Below, one piece after another: positions 14,985 through 24,162 of a stretch of DNA of 32,325 nt; position 1 is the first letter of the stretch, and each line of letters starts with the position of its first letter. Position numbers and translations under genes: made by a program. The DNA is from an uncultured Rhodospirillales bacterium (GTDB taxonomy: Bacteria > Pseudomonadota > Alphaproteobacteria > Acetobacterales > Acetobacteraceae). Below the pieces are notes generated by a model, which was given only the letters and a program-made list of their open reading frames with translations, was not told the DNA's origin and searched no databases. The stretch is from positions 1 through 32,325 of the forward strand of contig CAITEF010000588.1 in NCBI GenBank assembly GCA_903891315.1. Direction: 5' to 3'.

Positions 14985-15761
14985 ATGCATCCCGGTTTCA
15001 TCACGTCCTATTTTGACGTCGCCCAAGTCACGCTCTGGCTGTTCTGGCTCTTCTTCGCCGGTCTGATCATCCATATCCGCCGCGAGGATCATCGCGAGGG
15101 CTATCCTCTGGTCTCCGACGTGCCGGGCCGCGTCCCGCTGGAAGAGACGGGGCTGCTGGTACCGGCGGCGAAGACCTTCACGCTCAATGACGGCACCACC
15201 GAGATCGCCCCGCGCAACGAGGCTCCGGAGGCCGATCCCTTGGCAATTCCCTCGGGCAGCTTTCCGGGTGCGCCGCTGGTGCCGACCGGCAATCCGCTGG
15301 TCGATGGCGTGGGCCCCGCCGCCTATGCGATGCGCCGCGAGATCGTCGATGTGGTGTGGGAGACCGGTGCGCCGCGCATCGTGCCGCGTCGCGTCGATCC
15401 GGATTTCTTCGTCGCCTCAGAGGACCCCGATCCGGTCGGCATGAAGGTGCAAGCCTGTGACGGCGTGATTGTCGGCACCGTGGTCGATATCTGGAATGAC
15501 CGTTCCGAGACCGTGCTGCGCTATCTGGAGATCGAACTCGCTGCCAATGGCCGCCATGTTCTGGCCCCTGCGGCACTGATCACTATCGGCTGGGGCGGCA
15601 ATGTGGTGCGGGTGAAGTCGATCAACTCCGCCCAGTTCCTTGATATCCCGGCCCTGTCCAATCCGGATCAGATCAACCGCCGCGAGGAAGATCGCATCTG
15701 CGCCTATTTCGCAGGCGGCCATCTTTACGCGACGCCTGAGCGTTCGGAGCCGATCCTGTGA
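14985..15761 (+). CDS. puhA: Photosynthetic reaction centre H subunit
   Basis: A 258-residue H subunit of the type-2 reaction centre. The single N-terminal membrane helix is at about residues 10-31 (FDVAQVTLWLFWLFFAGLII), then the typical IRREDHREGYPLVSD segment, and a PRC-barrel cytoplasmic domain (VGMKVQACDGVIVGTVVDIW). H caps the cytoplasmic face and gates proton delivery to QB. The partner L and M genes are not in this window. It overlaps puhB by 4 bp through a GTGA junction (15758-15761). Confidence 0.96.
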   Translation: MHPGFITSYFDVAQVTLWLFWLFFAGLIIHIRREDHREGYPLVSDVPGRVPLEETGLLVPAAKTFTLNDGTTEIAPRNEAPEADPLAIPSGSFPGAPLVPTGNPLVDGVGPAAYAMRREIVDVVWETGAPRIVPRRVDPDFFVASEDPDPVGMKVQACDGVIVGTVVDIWNDRSETVLRYLEIELAANGRHVLAPAALITIGWGGNVVRVKSINSAQFLDIPALSNPDQINRREEDRICAYFAGGHLYATPERSEPIL

Positions 15762-16444
15762 CCCATCCTGACCAGCATCATTATGATGCAGACGAGCCGG
15801 TGCGTGGGCTGCCGGCGCGTCTTCCGCATGGAGAGGAGATTCTGTGGCAGGGGGCACCGCAATGGTGGTCGCTGGCGCGGACATGCTTCCGCATCCAGTG
15901 GGTGGCACTGTATTTTGTTTGCATGCTGGCCTGGGATTTCTACTCGGCCTGGAGCCAGGGCTGGACGTTGCATGACACCGCAATCTCGCTCGGCCGGTTC
16001 AGCGTGCTGATCGTGTTCGTGCTGGCAATGGTCGCCTTCCTGTCTTGGGCAATCGCGAGCACCACCGTCTACACGCTGACCAATCGCCGTCTGGTGATCC
16101 GGGCCGGTGTGGCTTTGCCGAAATCGGTCAACATTCCCTATCGCCGCATCGACAGTGCCGCGCTGAAGCTCAATCCGAATGGCACCGGGAATGTCGAGCT
16201 GATCCCGAACCCACAGGACCGGATCGCCTATTTCCTGATCTGGCCGCATCTGCGCGGCCTGCATTTCAACCGCGCACACCCGACTTTGCGCGCGGTCGCC
16301 GATGCCGAGAATGTTGCCCGGATCCTGGGGGCCGCCTTGGCTGCCGACGCGCAGCGAGCTGCGGGCCTGCGTCCTCTCACCGAGAAATCGTCACCGCGCG
16401 CTGCTCGTCCGTCCCAAGCCGGAGGGCTGCCCGCGTCCGCCTAA
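15758..16444 (+). CDS. puhB: Photosynthetic complex assembly protein PuhB
   Basis: A 228-residue membrane protein acting in reaction-centre assembly. It starts with GTG at 15758, overlapping the puhA stop; the N-terminus reads PARLPHGEEILWQGAPQWWS, a recurrent PuhB pattern. Two or three hydrophobic helices follow (VALYFVCMLAWDF; FSVLIVFVLAMVAFLSWAIA), then a bacterial-PH-like segment (VYTLTNRRLVIRAGVALPKS). The C-terminal 45 residues are Ala-rich and probably disordered. A 36-bp gap with a strong ribosome binding site separates it from puhC. Confidence 0.92.
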   Translation: MTHPDQHHYDADEPVRGLPARLPHGEEILWQGAPQWWSLARTCFRIQWVALYFVCMLAWDFYSAWSQGWTLHDTAISLGRFSVLIVFVLAMVAFLSWAIASTTVYTLTNRRLVIRAGVALPKSVNIPYRRIDSAALKLNPNGTGNVELIPNPQDRIAYFLIWPHLRGLHFNRAHPTLRAVADAENVARILGAALAADAQRAAGLRPLTEKSSPRAARPSQAGGLPASA

Positions 16445-16480
16445 GCTGTCCCGTCAACCAGAGTCTATGGAGGGGAGTCC

Positions 16481-16918
16481 ATGACCCAAGAACCAAGAAA
16501 GCGAGCCTTGAGACCAATATTCGCCCTTGTCGCGCTAAGCCTTCTCACCGTCTCGGCGTTCGCCGCGGCCGATGAGCGGGGGCAGATCGTGGCGAGCCGC
16601 GATCTGCGGTTCACCGACCGGCCCGATGGTGCTGTCGAGGTGACCAATGCCGCGACCGGTGAGACGATCACCGTGCTGGCGCCGGAAAGCCACGCCTTCA
16701 TCCGCGCGCTGATGCGCGGTCTGGTGCGGCAGCGTGTGCGTGAGAGCAAAGGGCCGGAGATTCCGTTCCGTCTGACCGCATGGTCGGATGGCGAGTTGAT
16801 CCTCGATGATCCCGCGACCCATCGCAGCGTGGAACTCGCAGCCTTCGGCCATTCCAACGAGGCCGATTTCGTCGAGTTGCTGCCACTCAAGCTGCGAGAT
16901 ATCGGAGGTCCACAATGA
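16481..16918 (+). CDS. puhC: Photosynthetic complex assembly protein PuhC
   Basis: A 145-residue protein with one N-terminal membrane anchor (FALVALSLLTVSAFAAAD, about 14-31) and a periplasmic remainder that includes RDLRFTDRPDGAVEVTNAAT and FIRALMRGLVRQR. Sequence pattern and position after puhB match PuhC, which affects the organisation of the reaction centre-LH1 complex. The ribosome binding site GGAGGGGAG (16469-16477) is very strong, so translation is re-initiated independently after puhB. It overlaps the next ORF by 4 bp. Confidence 0.87.
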   Translation: MTQEPRKRALRPIFALVALSLLTVSAFAAADERGQIVASRDLRFTDRPDGAVEVTNAATGETITVLAPESHAFIRALMRGLVRQRVRESKGPEIPFRLTAWSDGELILDDPATHRSVELAAFGHSNEADFVELLPLKLRDIGGPQ

Positions 16919-17247
16919 TCGTTGCCGGTTTCATTGGCGGCTCGACCGTCCGCGCTTTGGTCGATATCGACATCGAGAAGACGCAGGAGAGCTTCCACTA
17001 CTACGCGGTGCCAGCCGATTTCGAGGCGCGCGAGGGGGATGAGGTTCTGCTGCACGGCGTGCCGACCGACATCGCGTTCGGCACGCAGATGGTGATGCAA
17101 TGCGAGGCCACGCTGAAACGCGCCAACGCGTTTGAGCGGTTCTGGACCCGCTTCACCTCGATCTTCGAGATCACCGAGCTTTACGAAGTGGGCTTCCAGC
17201 CAAAAGACGACATCGAAAACGGGTTCATCCCGAGGGGAACACGATGA
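16915..17247 (+). CDS. Conserved hypothetical protein of the puh-acsF region
   Basis: A 110-residue soluble-looking protein with no signal peptide, membrane segment or cofactor motif that I recognise. It overlaps puhC by 4 bp (16915-16918) and acsF by 4 bp (17244-17247), so it is almost certainly translated and coupled to both. The N-terminal half is acidic ([13 protein letters not shown]) and the C-terminal part is aromatic-rich ([20 protein letters not shown]). A small ORF at this spot recurs in purple-bacterial clusters with acsF, as far as I recall. Location suggests a role in cyclase function or in photosystem assembly; this is inference. Confidence 0.85.
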   Translation: MIVAGFIGGSTVRALVDIDIEKTQESFHYYAVPADFEAREGDEVLLHGVPTDIAFGTQMVMQCEATLKRANAFERFWTRFTSIFEITELYEVGFQPKDDIENGFIPRGTR

Positions 17248-18335
17248 GCGCCACCATTGCCGCTGGCCCGGCCAGCATTCCGGTCGCAAACCGCCAGGTG
17301 AACGATTCCACCAAGCTGGCACAGCAGGACACGCTGCTGACGCCGCGCTTCTACACCACTGATTTCGCCGCGATGGACAAGCTCGATGTCGAGTCCATCC
17401 GCCAGGATTGGGACGAATTGCTCGCCGAGATGCGGGCTGATCCGAATCGCAAGCACTTTATCCGTGATGCGCGTTTCGACGTGGATCACACCCAGATGGT
17501 GCCGAAGCTGCGTCAGGATTTCATCGACTTCCTGGTCAGCTCCGTCACCGCCGAATTCTCCGGCTGCGTGCTGTATGCCGAGATCAAGAAGCGCATCACC
17601 AATCCGGATGTGAAGGAGCTGTTTGCCTTCATGACGCGTGACGAGGCGCGGCATGCAGGTTTCATTAACGACACGCTGAAGGATTTCGGCGTGGGCGTGG
17701 ATCTGGGCTTTCTGACGAAAGCGAAGAAATACACCTATTTCCAACCGAAATTCATCTTCTACGCGACCTATCTGTCCGAGAAGATCGGCTATGCGCGCTA
17801 CATCACGATTTTCCGGCATCTGCAGAAGAACCCGGAATTCATGATCCATCCGATCTTCAATTGGTTCGAAGAATGGTGCAACGACGAGTTCCGCCACGGC
17901 GAGGCCTTCGCGCTGCTGATGCGGGCCAATCCGAAATATCTCAGCGGATTGAACAAGCTCTGGGTGCGCTTCTTCGTGCTGGCGGTGTTCGCCACGATGT
18001 ATGTGCGCGACCACGCACGTCATGAATTCCATGCCTATCTGGGCATTGATCCGGATGACTATGACTTCAAGGTGTTCCGTTTGACCTCCGAGATCAGCAA
18101 GCAGGTCTTCCCGCTGACGCTGGATCTCGACAACCCGGCATTCCATGCCGGTCTGAAGCGGCTGCTGAAGGCATCGGAGGGGATTTCAGCGGCGAAGAAG
18201 CAAGGCGGGCCGGTGGGCTTTGCCAAGCGTTTGTATCATTCGGGCTCGGCGGCGCTGTCGTTTGCGCGTCTGTATCTGCTGCCGACCCATCGCAACGAGC
18301 TGCCGGCGCGCATTCGCCTGCAGCCGACCTGGTAA
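17244..18335 (+). CDS. acsF: Aerobic magnesium-protoporphyrin IX monomethyl ester (oxidative) cyclase
   Basis: A 363-residue di-iron monooxygenase that forms the isocyclic ring E using O2. Ferritin-like iron ligands are visible: Glu104/Glu113 region ([12 protein letters not shown]), Glu134-x-x-His137 (DEARHAGF), Glu210 and Glu215-x-x-His218 ([14 protein letters not shown]). No anaerobic cyclase gene (bchE) is in the window, so ring E closure here may depend on oxygen, although bchE could lie elsewhere. It overlaps the 110-aa ORF by 4 bp and precedes puhE by 6 bp. Confidence 0.96.
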   Translation: MSATIAAGPASIPVANRQVNDSTKLAQQDTLLTPRFYTTDFAAMDKLDVESIRQDWDELLAEMRADPNRKHFIRDARFDVDHTQMVPKLRQDFIDFLVSSVTAEFSGCVLYAEIKKRITNPDVKELFAFMTRDEARHAGFINDTLKDFGVGVDLGFLTKAKKYTYFQPKFIFYATYLSEKIGYARYITIFRHLQKNPEFMIHPIFNWFEEWCNDEFRHGEAFALLMRANPKYLSGLNKLWVRFFVLAVFATMYVRDHARHEFHAYLGIDPDDYDFKVFRLTSEISKQVFPLTLDLDNPAFHAGLKRLLKASEGISAAKKQGGPVGFAKRLYHSGSAALSFARLYLLPTHRNELPARIRLQPTW

Positions 18336-18341
18336 CCCGGC

Positions 18342-19166
18342 ATGGCGGCGTTTCTCATCCCGGCTCTGTGTGCGGTGTTTGTCTGGTGGTTCAGCACTGG
18401 TTTGATCGTGGTGCTCGATCATCTGCCGACATCGACATTCCGCTGGAGCATGTTTGCCGCCACGCTGGTCGCTGGCTACGCCTTCCATGTGATTTTGGCT
18501 TCTGGAGACGACGTGAGCGCCCAAGGTGCTTATGCCGGATTCATGGCCGCGATCGCGATATGGGGCTGGATGGAGATGAGCTTCCTGATGGGACTCATCA
18601 CCGGGCCCAGCCGCAACCCCTGCGCTCCAGACTGCCGAGGCTGGCGGCGGTTTAAGCATGGGGTTGCGGTTGTGGCTTATCATGAGATCGCCATCGCCGT
18701 CGGCGGTGCTGCGATTTGTCTGAGCAGTCTGGGTGCGACCAACCGGACGGCTTTGTGGACGTATACGCTGCTATGGGGAATGCGGGTGAGTGCGAAGCTC
18801 AACCTGTTCGCCGGGGTGCGCAACGTCTCCGAGCGGTTTCTGCCGCCGCATCTGGCCTATCTTGGCGGGTTCTTCCGCCAGCGGCCGATGAACGGGCTGA
18901 TGCCGCTCTCGATCACGCTGGGCACCATCGTCTCGATGCTCTGCGTCCAGCGTGCAGGAAATGCCGAAACGCCGTTCGATGTGATCTCCGCCAGCCTGCT
19001 TGCCACCATGGCGATCCTGGGGACTGTCGAACATTGGTTCCTGATCATCCCGCTGCCGTTTGAGGCGTTGTGGAACTGGTATCTGCGCGCCCGCTTCGAT
19101 CCACCGAGTGCCGTGCCCGTCCCGAAACTCCCCACCGGCGTCGCGCCGGACCCGACAAGCCCCTAG
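18342..19166 (+). CDS. puhE: Photosynthetic complex assembly protein PuhE
   Basis: A 274-residue polytopic membrane protein with about seven hydrophobic helices (for example [20 protein letters not shown] at the N-terminus). Family hallmarks include [18 protein letters not shown] and [20 protein letters not shown]. PuhE is found in the puh/acsF region of purple bacteria and influences photosystem levels; its molecular role is not settled. The start is the ATG 6 bp after acsF; the gene ends 26 bp before hemA. Confidence 0.91.
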   Translation: MAAFLIPALCAVFVWWFSTGLIVVLDHLPTSTFRWSMFAATLVAGYAFHVILASGDDVSAQGAYAGFMAAIAIWGWMEMSFLMGLITGPSRNPCAPDCRGWRRFKHGVAVVAYHEIAIAVGGAAICLSSLGATNRTALWTYTLLWGMRVSAKLNLFAGVRNVSERFLPPHLAYLGGFFRQRPMNGLMPLSITLGTIVSMLCVQRAGNAETPFDVISASLLATMAILGTVEHWFLIIPLPFEALWNWYLRARFDPPSAVPVPKLPTGVAPDPTSP

Positions 19167-19192
19167 ACCAATCGCCCACGAGGATTTCCGTG

Positions 19193-20404
19193 ATGAACTA
19201 CGATCTCTTCTTTACCAAGCATCTCGACGGTCTGAAGCGCGAAGGCAATTACCGCGTCTTCGCCAATCTCGAACGCAAGGCGGGCGCGTTTCCCAAGGCG
19301 AAACGACACGGCCACCGCGGCGCGTCGGAGGTCGTGGTGTGGTGCTCCAACGACTATCTCGGCATGGGTCAGCACCCGGCTGTCATCGCCGCAATGCATG
19401 CAGCCCTTGATGGCTGCGGCGCGGGTGCCGGTGGTACGCGCAACATCGCGGGCACCAACCGGCATCATGTCGAGTTGGAGGCCGAACTGGCCGATCTGCA
19501 CGGCAAGGAATCGGCCCTGTTGTTCACATCAGGCTACGTCTCGAACTGGGCGGCGATCTCCACGCTGGCCTCGATGCTGCCAAATTGCGTGATCCTGTCC
19601 GACGCGCTGAACCATGCCTCGATGATCGAGGGCATGCGGCACAGCCGGGCGCAGACCGTGGTGTGGAAACACAATGACCTGGAAGATCTGGAGCGCAAGC
19701 TGCGCGCGGTCGAGCCAGGTCGGGCGAAGCTGATCGCGTTCGAGAGTGTCTATTCGATGGATGGCGACATCGCACCGATCGGGGCGATCTGCGATCTGGC
19801 CGAGAAATATGGCGCACTGACCTATCTCGACGAGGTCCATGCGGTTGGCATGTATGGCAAGCGCGGTGGTGGTGTGTCCGAGCGTGATGGCGTCGCACAC
19901 CGCGTTGACGTGATCGAAGGCACGCTGGGCAAGGCGTTCGGCGTGGTCGGCGGCTATATCACCGGCTCGGCGGCATTGTGCGATTTCGTGCGCAGCTATG
20001 CGTCGGGTTTCATCTTTACCACCGCCTTGCCGCCGCTGGTGGCTGCCGGTGCGGTGGCGAGCATTCGCCATCTCAAGACCAGTTCGGTCGAGCGGGAATT
20101 GCAACAACGTCAAGCGTCCAAGCTGCGGCAGATGCTTGATGCTGCGGGGGTTCCGCATCTGGACAATCCCAGCCATATCGTGCCGGTGATCGTGGGCGAC
20201 CCCGTGCAGTGCAAGCAATTGTCGGACATTCTGCTGGACGAGTATGGGATTTACGTGCAGCCGATCAACTATCCGACCGTGCCGAAAGGCACCGAGCGGC
20301 TGCGTCTGACCCCGGGGCCGTTGCACACCGATTCGGACCTTGAAGATTTGGTGCACGCACTCTCGACAATCTGGTCTGCACTGCATCTGAAGCGGGCGGC
20401 CTGA
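19193..20404 (+). CDS. hemA: 5-aminolevulinate synthase
   Basis: A 403-residue PLP enzyme condensing glycine and succinyl-CoA to 5-aminolevulinate, the first step of tetrapyrrole synthesis in alphaproteobacteria. The N-terminus [20 protein letters not shown] is typical, the glycine-rich segment [14 protein letters not shown] is at 76-89, and the PLP lysine is Lys247 in EGTLGKAFG. The frame is open back to 19070 inside puhE, but family length, the GAGGA-type ribosome binding site and spacing favour ATG at 19193 (a GTG lies one codon before). A PGC-resident hemA lets precursor supply follow pigment demand; it also feeds the heme from which BphO makes biliverdin. Confidence 0.96.
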   Translation: MNYDLFFTKHLDGLKREGNYRVFANLERKAGAFPKAKRHGHRGASEVVVWCSNDYLGMGQHPAVIAAMHAALDGCGAGAGGTRNIAGTNRHHVELEAELADLHGKESALLFTSGYVSNWAAISTLASMLPNCVILSDALNHASMIEGMRHSRAQTVVWKHNDLEDLERKLRAVEPGRAKLIAFESVYSMDGDIAPIGAICDLAEKYGALTYLDEVHAVGMYGKRGGGVSERDGVAHRVDVIEGTLGKAFGVVGGYITGSAALCDFVRSYASGFIFTTALPPLVAAGAVASIRHLKTSSVERELQQRQASKLRQMLDAAGVPHLDNPSHIVPVIVGDPVQCKQLSDILLDEYGIYVQPINYPTVPKGTERLRLTPGPLHTDSDLEDLVHALSTIWSALHLKRAA

Positions 20405-20476
20405 CACAACTCTAGGCGCGTCAAGGCAGTTTGTCCGTTGCAAGGCGGGTTGACGGAGTGGACTGGGTATCTTTCG

Positions 20477-20494
20477 TGTCTCGAAGGGTTTACA
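20477..20494. promoter_or_regulatory. PpsR/CrtJ operator upstream of ppsR2
   Basis: TGTCTCGAAGGGTTTACA is an exact TGT-N12-ACA match, centred about 61 bp upstream of the ppsR2 ATG in the 142-bp hemA-ppsR2 gap. A half-site-like TGTCAG follows at 20502-20507 without a matching right arm. The position suggests (auto)regulation of the ppsR2-bphP-bphO unit by a PpsR protein. Confidence 0.72.
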
Positions 20495-20546
20495 CTCTTC
20501 GTGTCAGCGTTTTTATCAAGCCTTCATTTCCCGAATTGGGGCAAAC

Positions 20547-21956
20547 ATGTCCGGAGTTGCTGCGACGCAGCCTGACGTCACCCTGCTACTCGACCTCGAC
20601 GGCGTCATCCGTCGGGCGACGGTTGCTGACGGCTTGCCCGCCGAGGTGGCGGAGAGCTGGGTGGGACGCCCATGGACAGAGACCGTCGCGGAGGATGCCA
20701 GCGAGAAGATCAACGTCATGTTGCATGACGCTCGGACGATGGGTGTCTGCGCCTACCGGATGATCTACCAGCGCTTCCCAAATGGGCTGGAACTGCCGGT
20801 CGAATATTCCGCAATCAAGCTTGGCGACAATTCCGGCCTGATCGCCATCGGCAAGAACCAGCAGACCGTCGCCGACCTGCAGAACCGTCTGATCGCCGCC
20901 CAACAGGCGCGCGAGCAGGATTACTGGAAGCTGCGCGAGGTCGAGACTCGCTATCGCATGCTGTTCGAGACCTCCGGCGAGGTCGTGCTCGTGGTGCGTG
21001 CCGACAATCTGCGGATCGTTGAGGCCAATCTGGCGGCTCTGCGTGCGCTCAGCCTCGCCCCTGGGCAGGACTTGCTGCCGGAATTGCAGCCTTCCGAGCA
21101 GGACGTGTTCCGTGCCGTGCTCTCCCGTGTCCGCCAACAGGGCCGGGCACCGGGCATTGTGCTGCATCTCGGCGTTGATCGCGCGGCCTGGACGATGCGT
21201 GCGGCGCAGATGACAACAGAATCGCAGGATGTCTTCCTGCTGCAACTTTCGCCGATGGCGCCCACTCTCATCCCTCAAGGCACCTCGCTGCCACGCGGCC
21301 GAGCCGATCGGGTGGCGCTGCCTGTCGATGAGTTGATGGAGCGCGTGCCGGACTCCTTCGTGGTGATCGATCAGGCAGGGACTATTTTGCGCGCCAATGC
21401 TGCGTTCCTCGATCTCGTGCAGATCGGCAACGAGGGCAGCGTGCTGGGCGAAAAGATCAGCCGTTGGCTGTCGCGCCCCGGCGCGGACATGGCGGTGCTG
21501 TTGGCGACGATCCGCCGCCATCGCTATGTGCGGCTGTTCTCGACCACATTGAGCGGCGAATTGTCGTCTGATGTGGCGGTGGAGATTTCGGCGGCAGCGA
21601 GTTCTGACAACCAGCCGCGTTATATTGGCTTGTTGATACGTGATATTTCTCGTCGCATCGCGCAGGCAAATCCTGCGCCGCAGGCGACAGAGGCAATTTT
21701 AACCGGCGGCAACAACTTGCTTGCAGCTTTGGGCGCAATGGCGGATCATCTTGGCCAAACGTCCCTTCCTTCGCTCATCAAACAAACGGTGAGCGTGGTT
21801 GAGAAGCACTTTATCGAGGCGGCATTGGAACAATCTGACGGCAATAGGACGGCGACGGCTGAACTGCTCGGATTGAGCAGGCAGAGCCTCTATCTCAAGC
21901 TCAATCGCTACGGTTTGGAAGGCGGCGGTCAAGCGTCGTCGGATGATGAACCGTGA
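20547..21956 (+). CDS. ppsR2: Transcriptional repressor PpsR/CrtJ, paralogue 2 (no HTH-proximal Cys)
   Basis: A 469-residue PpsR with the same order as paralogue 1: N-terminal PAS-like region, linker helix (about 105-140), PAS 140-235, PAS 265-370 and Fis-type HTH at 433-457 (NRTATAELLGLSRQSLYLKL). The helix before the HTH reads VEKHFIEAAL, so the position of PpsR1 Cys439 is Phe422. The only cysteine is Cys68. Compared with PpsR1, about 27 N-terminal residues before the first PAS are missing; upstream in frame there is no ATG, GTG or TTG before a stop at 20451, so this is real. The next gene, bphP, overlaps it by 14 bp. In R. palustris and Bradyrhizobium, PpsR2 is the repressor that the neighbouring bacteriophytochrome antagonises, and this gene is its positional and structural equivalent. 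Confidence 0.93.
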   Translation: MSGVAATQPDVTLLLDLDGVIRRATVADGLPAEVAESWVGRPWTETVAEDASEKINVMLHDARTMGVCAYRMIYQRFPNGLELPVEYSAIKLGDNSGLIAIGKNQQTVADLQNRLIAAQQAREQDYWKLREVETRYRMLFETSGEVVLVVRADNLRIVEANLAALRALSLAPGQDLLPELQPSEQDVFRAVLSRVRQQGRAPGIVLHLGVDRAAWTMRAAQMTTESQDVFLLQLSPMAPTLIPQGTSLPRGRADRVALPVDELMERVPDSFVVIDQAGTILRANAAFLDLVQIGNEGSVLGEKISRWLSRPGADMAVLLATIRRHRYVRLFSTTLSGELSSDVAVEISAAASSDNQPRYIGLLIRDISRRIAQANPAPQATEAILTGGNNLLAALGAMADHLGQTSLPSLIKQTVSVVEKHFIEAALEQSDGNRTATAELLGLSRQSLYLKLNRYGLEGGGQASSDDEP

Positions 21957-24162
21957 TACGCGTCAGCAGCCAAGCCGTGAGATAGTCCTCCATTCGGAGG
22001 CGCTGACGCCCTCGTTTGGCGCGGCCACGCTGACGAATTGTGAGCGGGAACAAATCCATCTCGCTGGCTCCATTCAGCCGCATGGCGCGCTGATGATGCT
22101 GCGTGAGCCGGAATTGACCATCCAGCAGGCGAGCGAAAATCTGCTCGAATTTCTGTCTTTGCAGTCGGACCAAGTGATTGGCCGCGGGCTCGGCGAATTG
22201 GCGCCGGAACTTGATGAAGCCGTGCGCAGCCTCTTGGAAGAACGCTTGGAGGACATGCCGTTCGCCGTGCGGGCCTTTCTTGAGTCTGTGGGTCCGCTTG
22301 ATGTGCTTGTCCATCGCCCGCCCTCCGGTGGTTTGCTTGTCGAGCTGGAGCGCTCGGGCCCGCCTGTGTCGCTGGCGGGCTCCGTTGACGCCGGTTTGCG
22401 CAGCATTGTCGGCGCCACCACGCTGCAAGGGCTGTGCGACGAGGCTGCTTGGGTGTTTCGTGAGTTGTCCGGCTATGACCGCGTGATGGTCTATCGCTTC
22501 GACGGCGACGGCAACGGCGAGGTGATTGCCGAGCAGCGCCGGGCCGATCTGGAGGCGCTGCTCGGGAACCGTTATCCGGCGTCCGACATTCCGCAGATTG
22601 CCCGCAAGCTCTATGTGCGCAACCGCGTTCGTGTTCTGGTTGATGTCAACTACGTTCCCGCTGCGATTCGACCGCGTCGTTTGCCGAACGATGACCGTGA
22701 CATTGACATGTCAATGTCAGTGCTGCGCAGCCCGTCGCCCATCCATGTGCAATATCTGAAGAACATGGGGGTCAGTGCGACGCTGGTGGTGTCGCTGATG
22801 GTCGATGGCAGGCTATGGGGCCTGATTTCCTGCCACCATTATGCGCCGCGCGAGGTGCATTTCGAGGCGCGCACCGTTTGCGAATTGCTCGCCGAGGCGG
22901 TGGCGACCAGGATCGCAGCCCTTGAGAGCTTCGTGCAGAGCCAGGTTGAGCTTTCGGTGCGCAGGCTGGAGCGGCGGGTTATTGATTCGATTGCGCGTGA
23001 GGGCGATTGGCGGGTGGCACTGTTCGACGGCTCGCGGGCGATATTGACGCCGGTCGGTGCGGTCGGTGCGGCGCTGCTTTATGAAGATCAATGCCTGTCG
23101 GTTGGTGATGTGCCGAGCACGCAGAAGCTGCGTGAGATCGGCCAATGGCTGGACGATCAGGCGCTGCTCGGTGTGCCGCGCAGCCCGGTGTTCGCCACCT
23201 CGGCACTGTCCACCGATGCTCCGCGTTTTGCCTCGATCATCGATGTGGCCAGCGGCATGGTGGCGGCGACCATCTCGACCGCACCCGGCGAATATCTGCT
23301 CTGGTTCCGCCCTGAGCAGGTGCGCACGGTGGTCTGGGGCGGCGATCCGACCAAGCCGATGGAGGTCGGCAATGATCCGATGACCTTGTCGCCACGCCGC
23401 TCCTTCGCGCAATGGCACCAGCGCGTCGAAGGCACTTCGGCAGCGTGGTCGGCGGTGGAGCTCACTGCGGCACGGCTGATCGGGGAGACTGTCTCCGATG
23501 TCATCTTGCAAGTCCGCGCCGTGCGCATGCTGGTGGCCGAGGAACAGCTGCGCCATGTCACCCGTGGGGTGGCGGAATCTGACGAGCCGGTGCTGATCGC
23601 CGATGAGACCGGGCGGCTGATGCTGGTCAACCCGGCCTTTCGGCGGCTGCTGCCGCAGGGAGTCGAGCCGCCATATCATTTCGATCACCTGCCAGAACTG
23701 TTCCATGAGCCACGCGACGTGCGGCGGCGGCTCGGTGATTTGCGCCTTGCCCAGCGGGCTTGGCGGGGCGAAGTGCTGTTGCGGGTGGGCGATGATGGCG
23801 ATCAGCCCTTGCTGGTGCGCGCTGATCCGGTGCTGTCGGCACCGGATCGCGTGCTGGGCTATGTGATCCTGTTCACCGATCTGACCGACCGCAAAATGGC
23901 CGAGAACGCCAGACGCGCCTTTCAGGCGGGTATTGCCGAGGGTCAGCGGGTGGCTTCCGCCCGGCTCGAAACCCAAGCCGGGATGGCGGCGCGCAATCTG
24001 CTGGCCTCGCTGTTGGAGAATGCACAACTCGCCGCGATGGAGATCACGGACGGTGTGGATGCGCTCGGCATCGCGCACCGGCTAGAGAGTGTCCGCGCCT
24101 CGGTGCAGCGCGCTGCCGAGATGATGGAGCGGCTGATCCGTCACGCCGACAGGCTGGATTGA
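21943..24162 (+). CDS. bphP: Kinase-less bacteriophytochrome (PAS-GAF-PHY-PAS-helix)
   Basis: A 739-residue red/far-red photoreceptor binding biliverdin. The attachment cysteine is Cys33 in LTNCEREQIHLAGSIQPHG. Domains, roughly: PAS 25-130; GAF 145-325 with PASDIP at 212-217 and the chromophore-site histidines in SCHHY (296-300); PHY 335-530 with the tongue motif PRRSF at 484-488; an extra PAS 545-655; and a helical tail 656-739. No phospho-acceptor H-box and no HATPase motifs (N, G1, G2 boxes) follow. This is the layout of R. palustris BphP1, which signals by binding PpsR2 rather than by phosphorylation. Overlap with ppsR2 (14 bp) and with the heme oxygenase (4 bp, TTGA) indicates one translationally coupled unit. 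Whether its ground state is Pfr (bathy) cannot be read safely from sequence. Confidence 0.93.
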   Translation: MMNRDTRQQPSREIVLHSEALTPSFGAATLTNCEREQIHLAGSIQPHGALMMLREPELTIQQASENLLEFLSLQSDQVIGRGLGELAPELDEAVRSLLEERLEDMPFAVRAFLESVGPLDVLVHRPPSGGLLVELERSGPPVSLAGSVDAGLRSIVGATTLQGLCDEAAWVFRELSGYDRVMVYRFDGDGNGEVIAEQRRADLEALLGNRYPASDIPQIARKLYVRNRVRVLVDVNYVPAAIRPRRLPNDDRDIDMSMSVLRSPSPIHVQYLKNMGVSATLVVSLMVDGRLWGLISCHHYAPREVHFEARTVCELLAEAVATRIAALESFVQSQVELSVRRLERRVIDSIAREGDWRVALFDGSRAILTPVGAVGAALLYEDQCLSVGDVPSTQKLREIGQWLDDQALLGVPRSPVFATSALSTDAPRFASIIDVASGMVAATISTAPGEYLLWFRPEQVRTVVWGGDPTKPMEVGNDPMTLSPRRSFAQWHQRVEGTSAAWSAVELTAARLIGETVSDVILQVRAVRMLVAEEQLRHVTRGVAESDEPVLIADETGRLMLVNPAFRRLLPQGVEPPYHFDHLPELFHEPRDVRRRLGDLRLAQRAWRGEVLLRVGDDGDQPLLVRADPVLSAPDRVLGYVILFTDLTDRKMAENARRAFQAGIAEGQRVASARLETQAGMAARNLLASLLENAQLAAMEITDGVDALGIAHRLESVRASVQRAAEMMERLIRHADRLD

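Noticed and set aside
22813-24078. A 421-codon open frame on the minus strand opposite bphP
   Set aside because: It is an antisense shadow with low-complexity His/Arg/Gln composition; the plus-strand phytochrome motifs are unambiguous.
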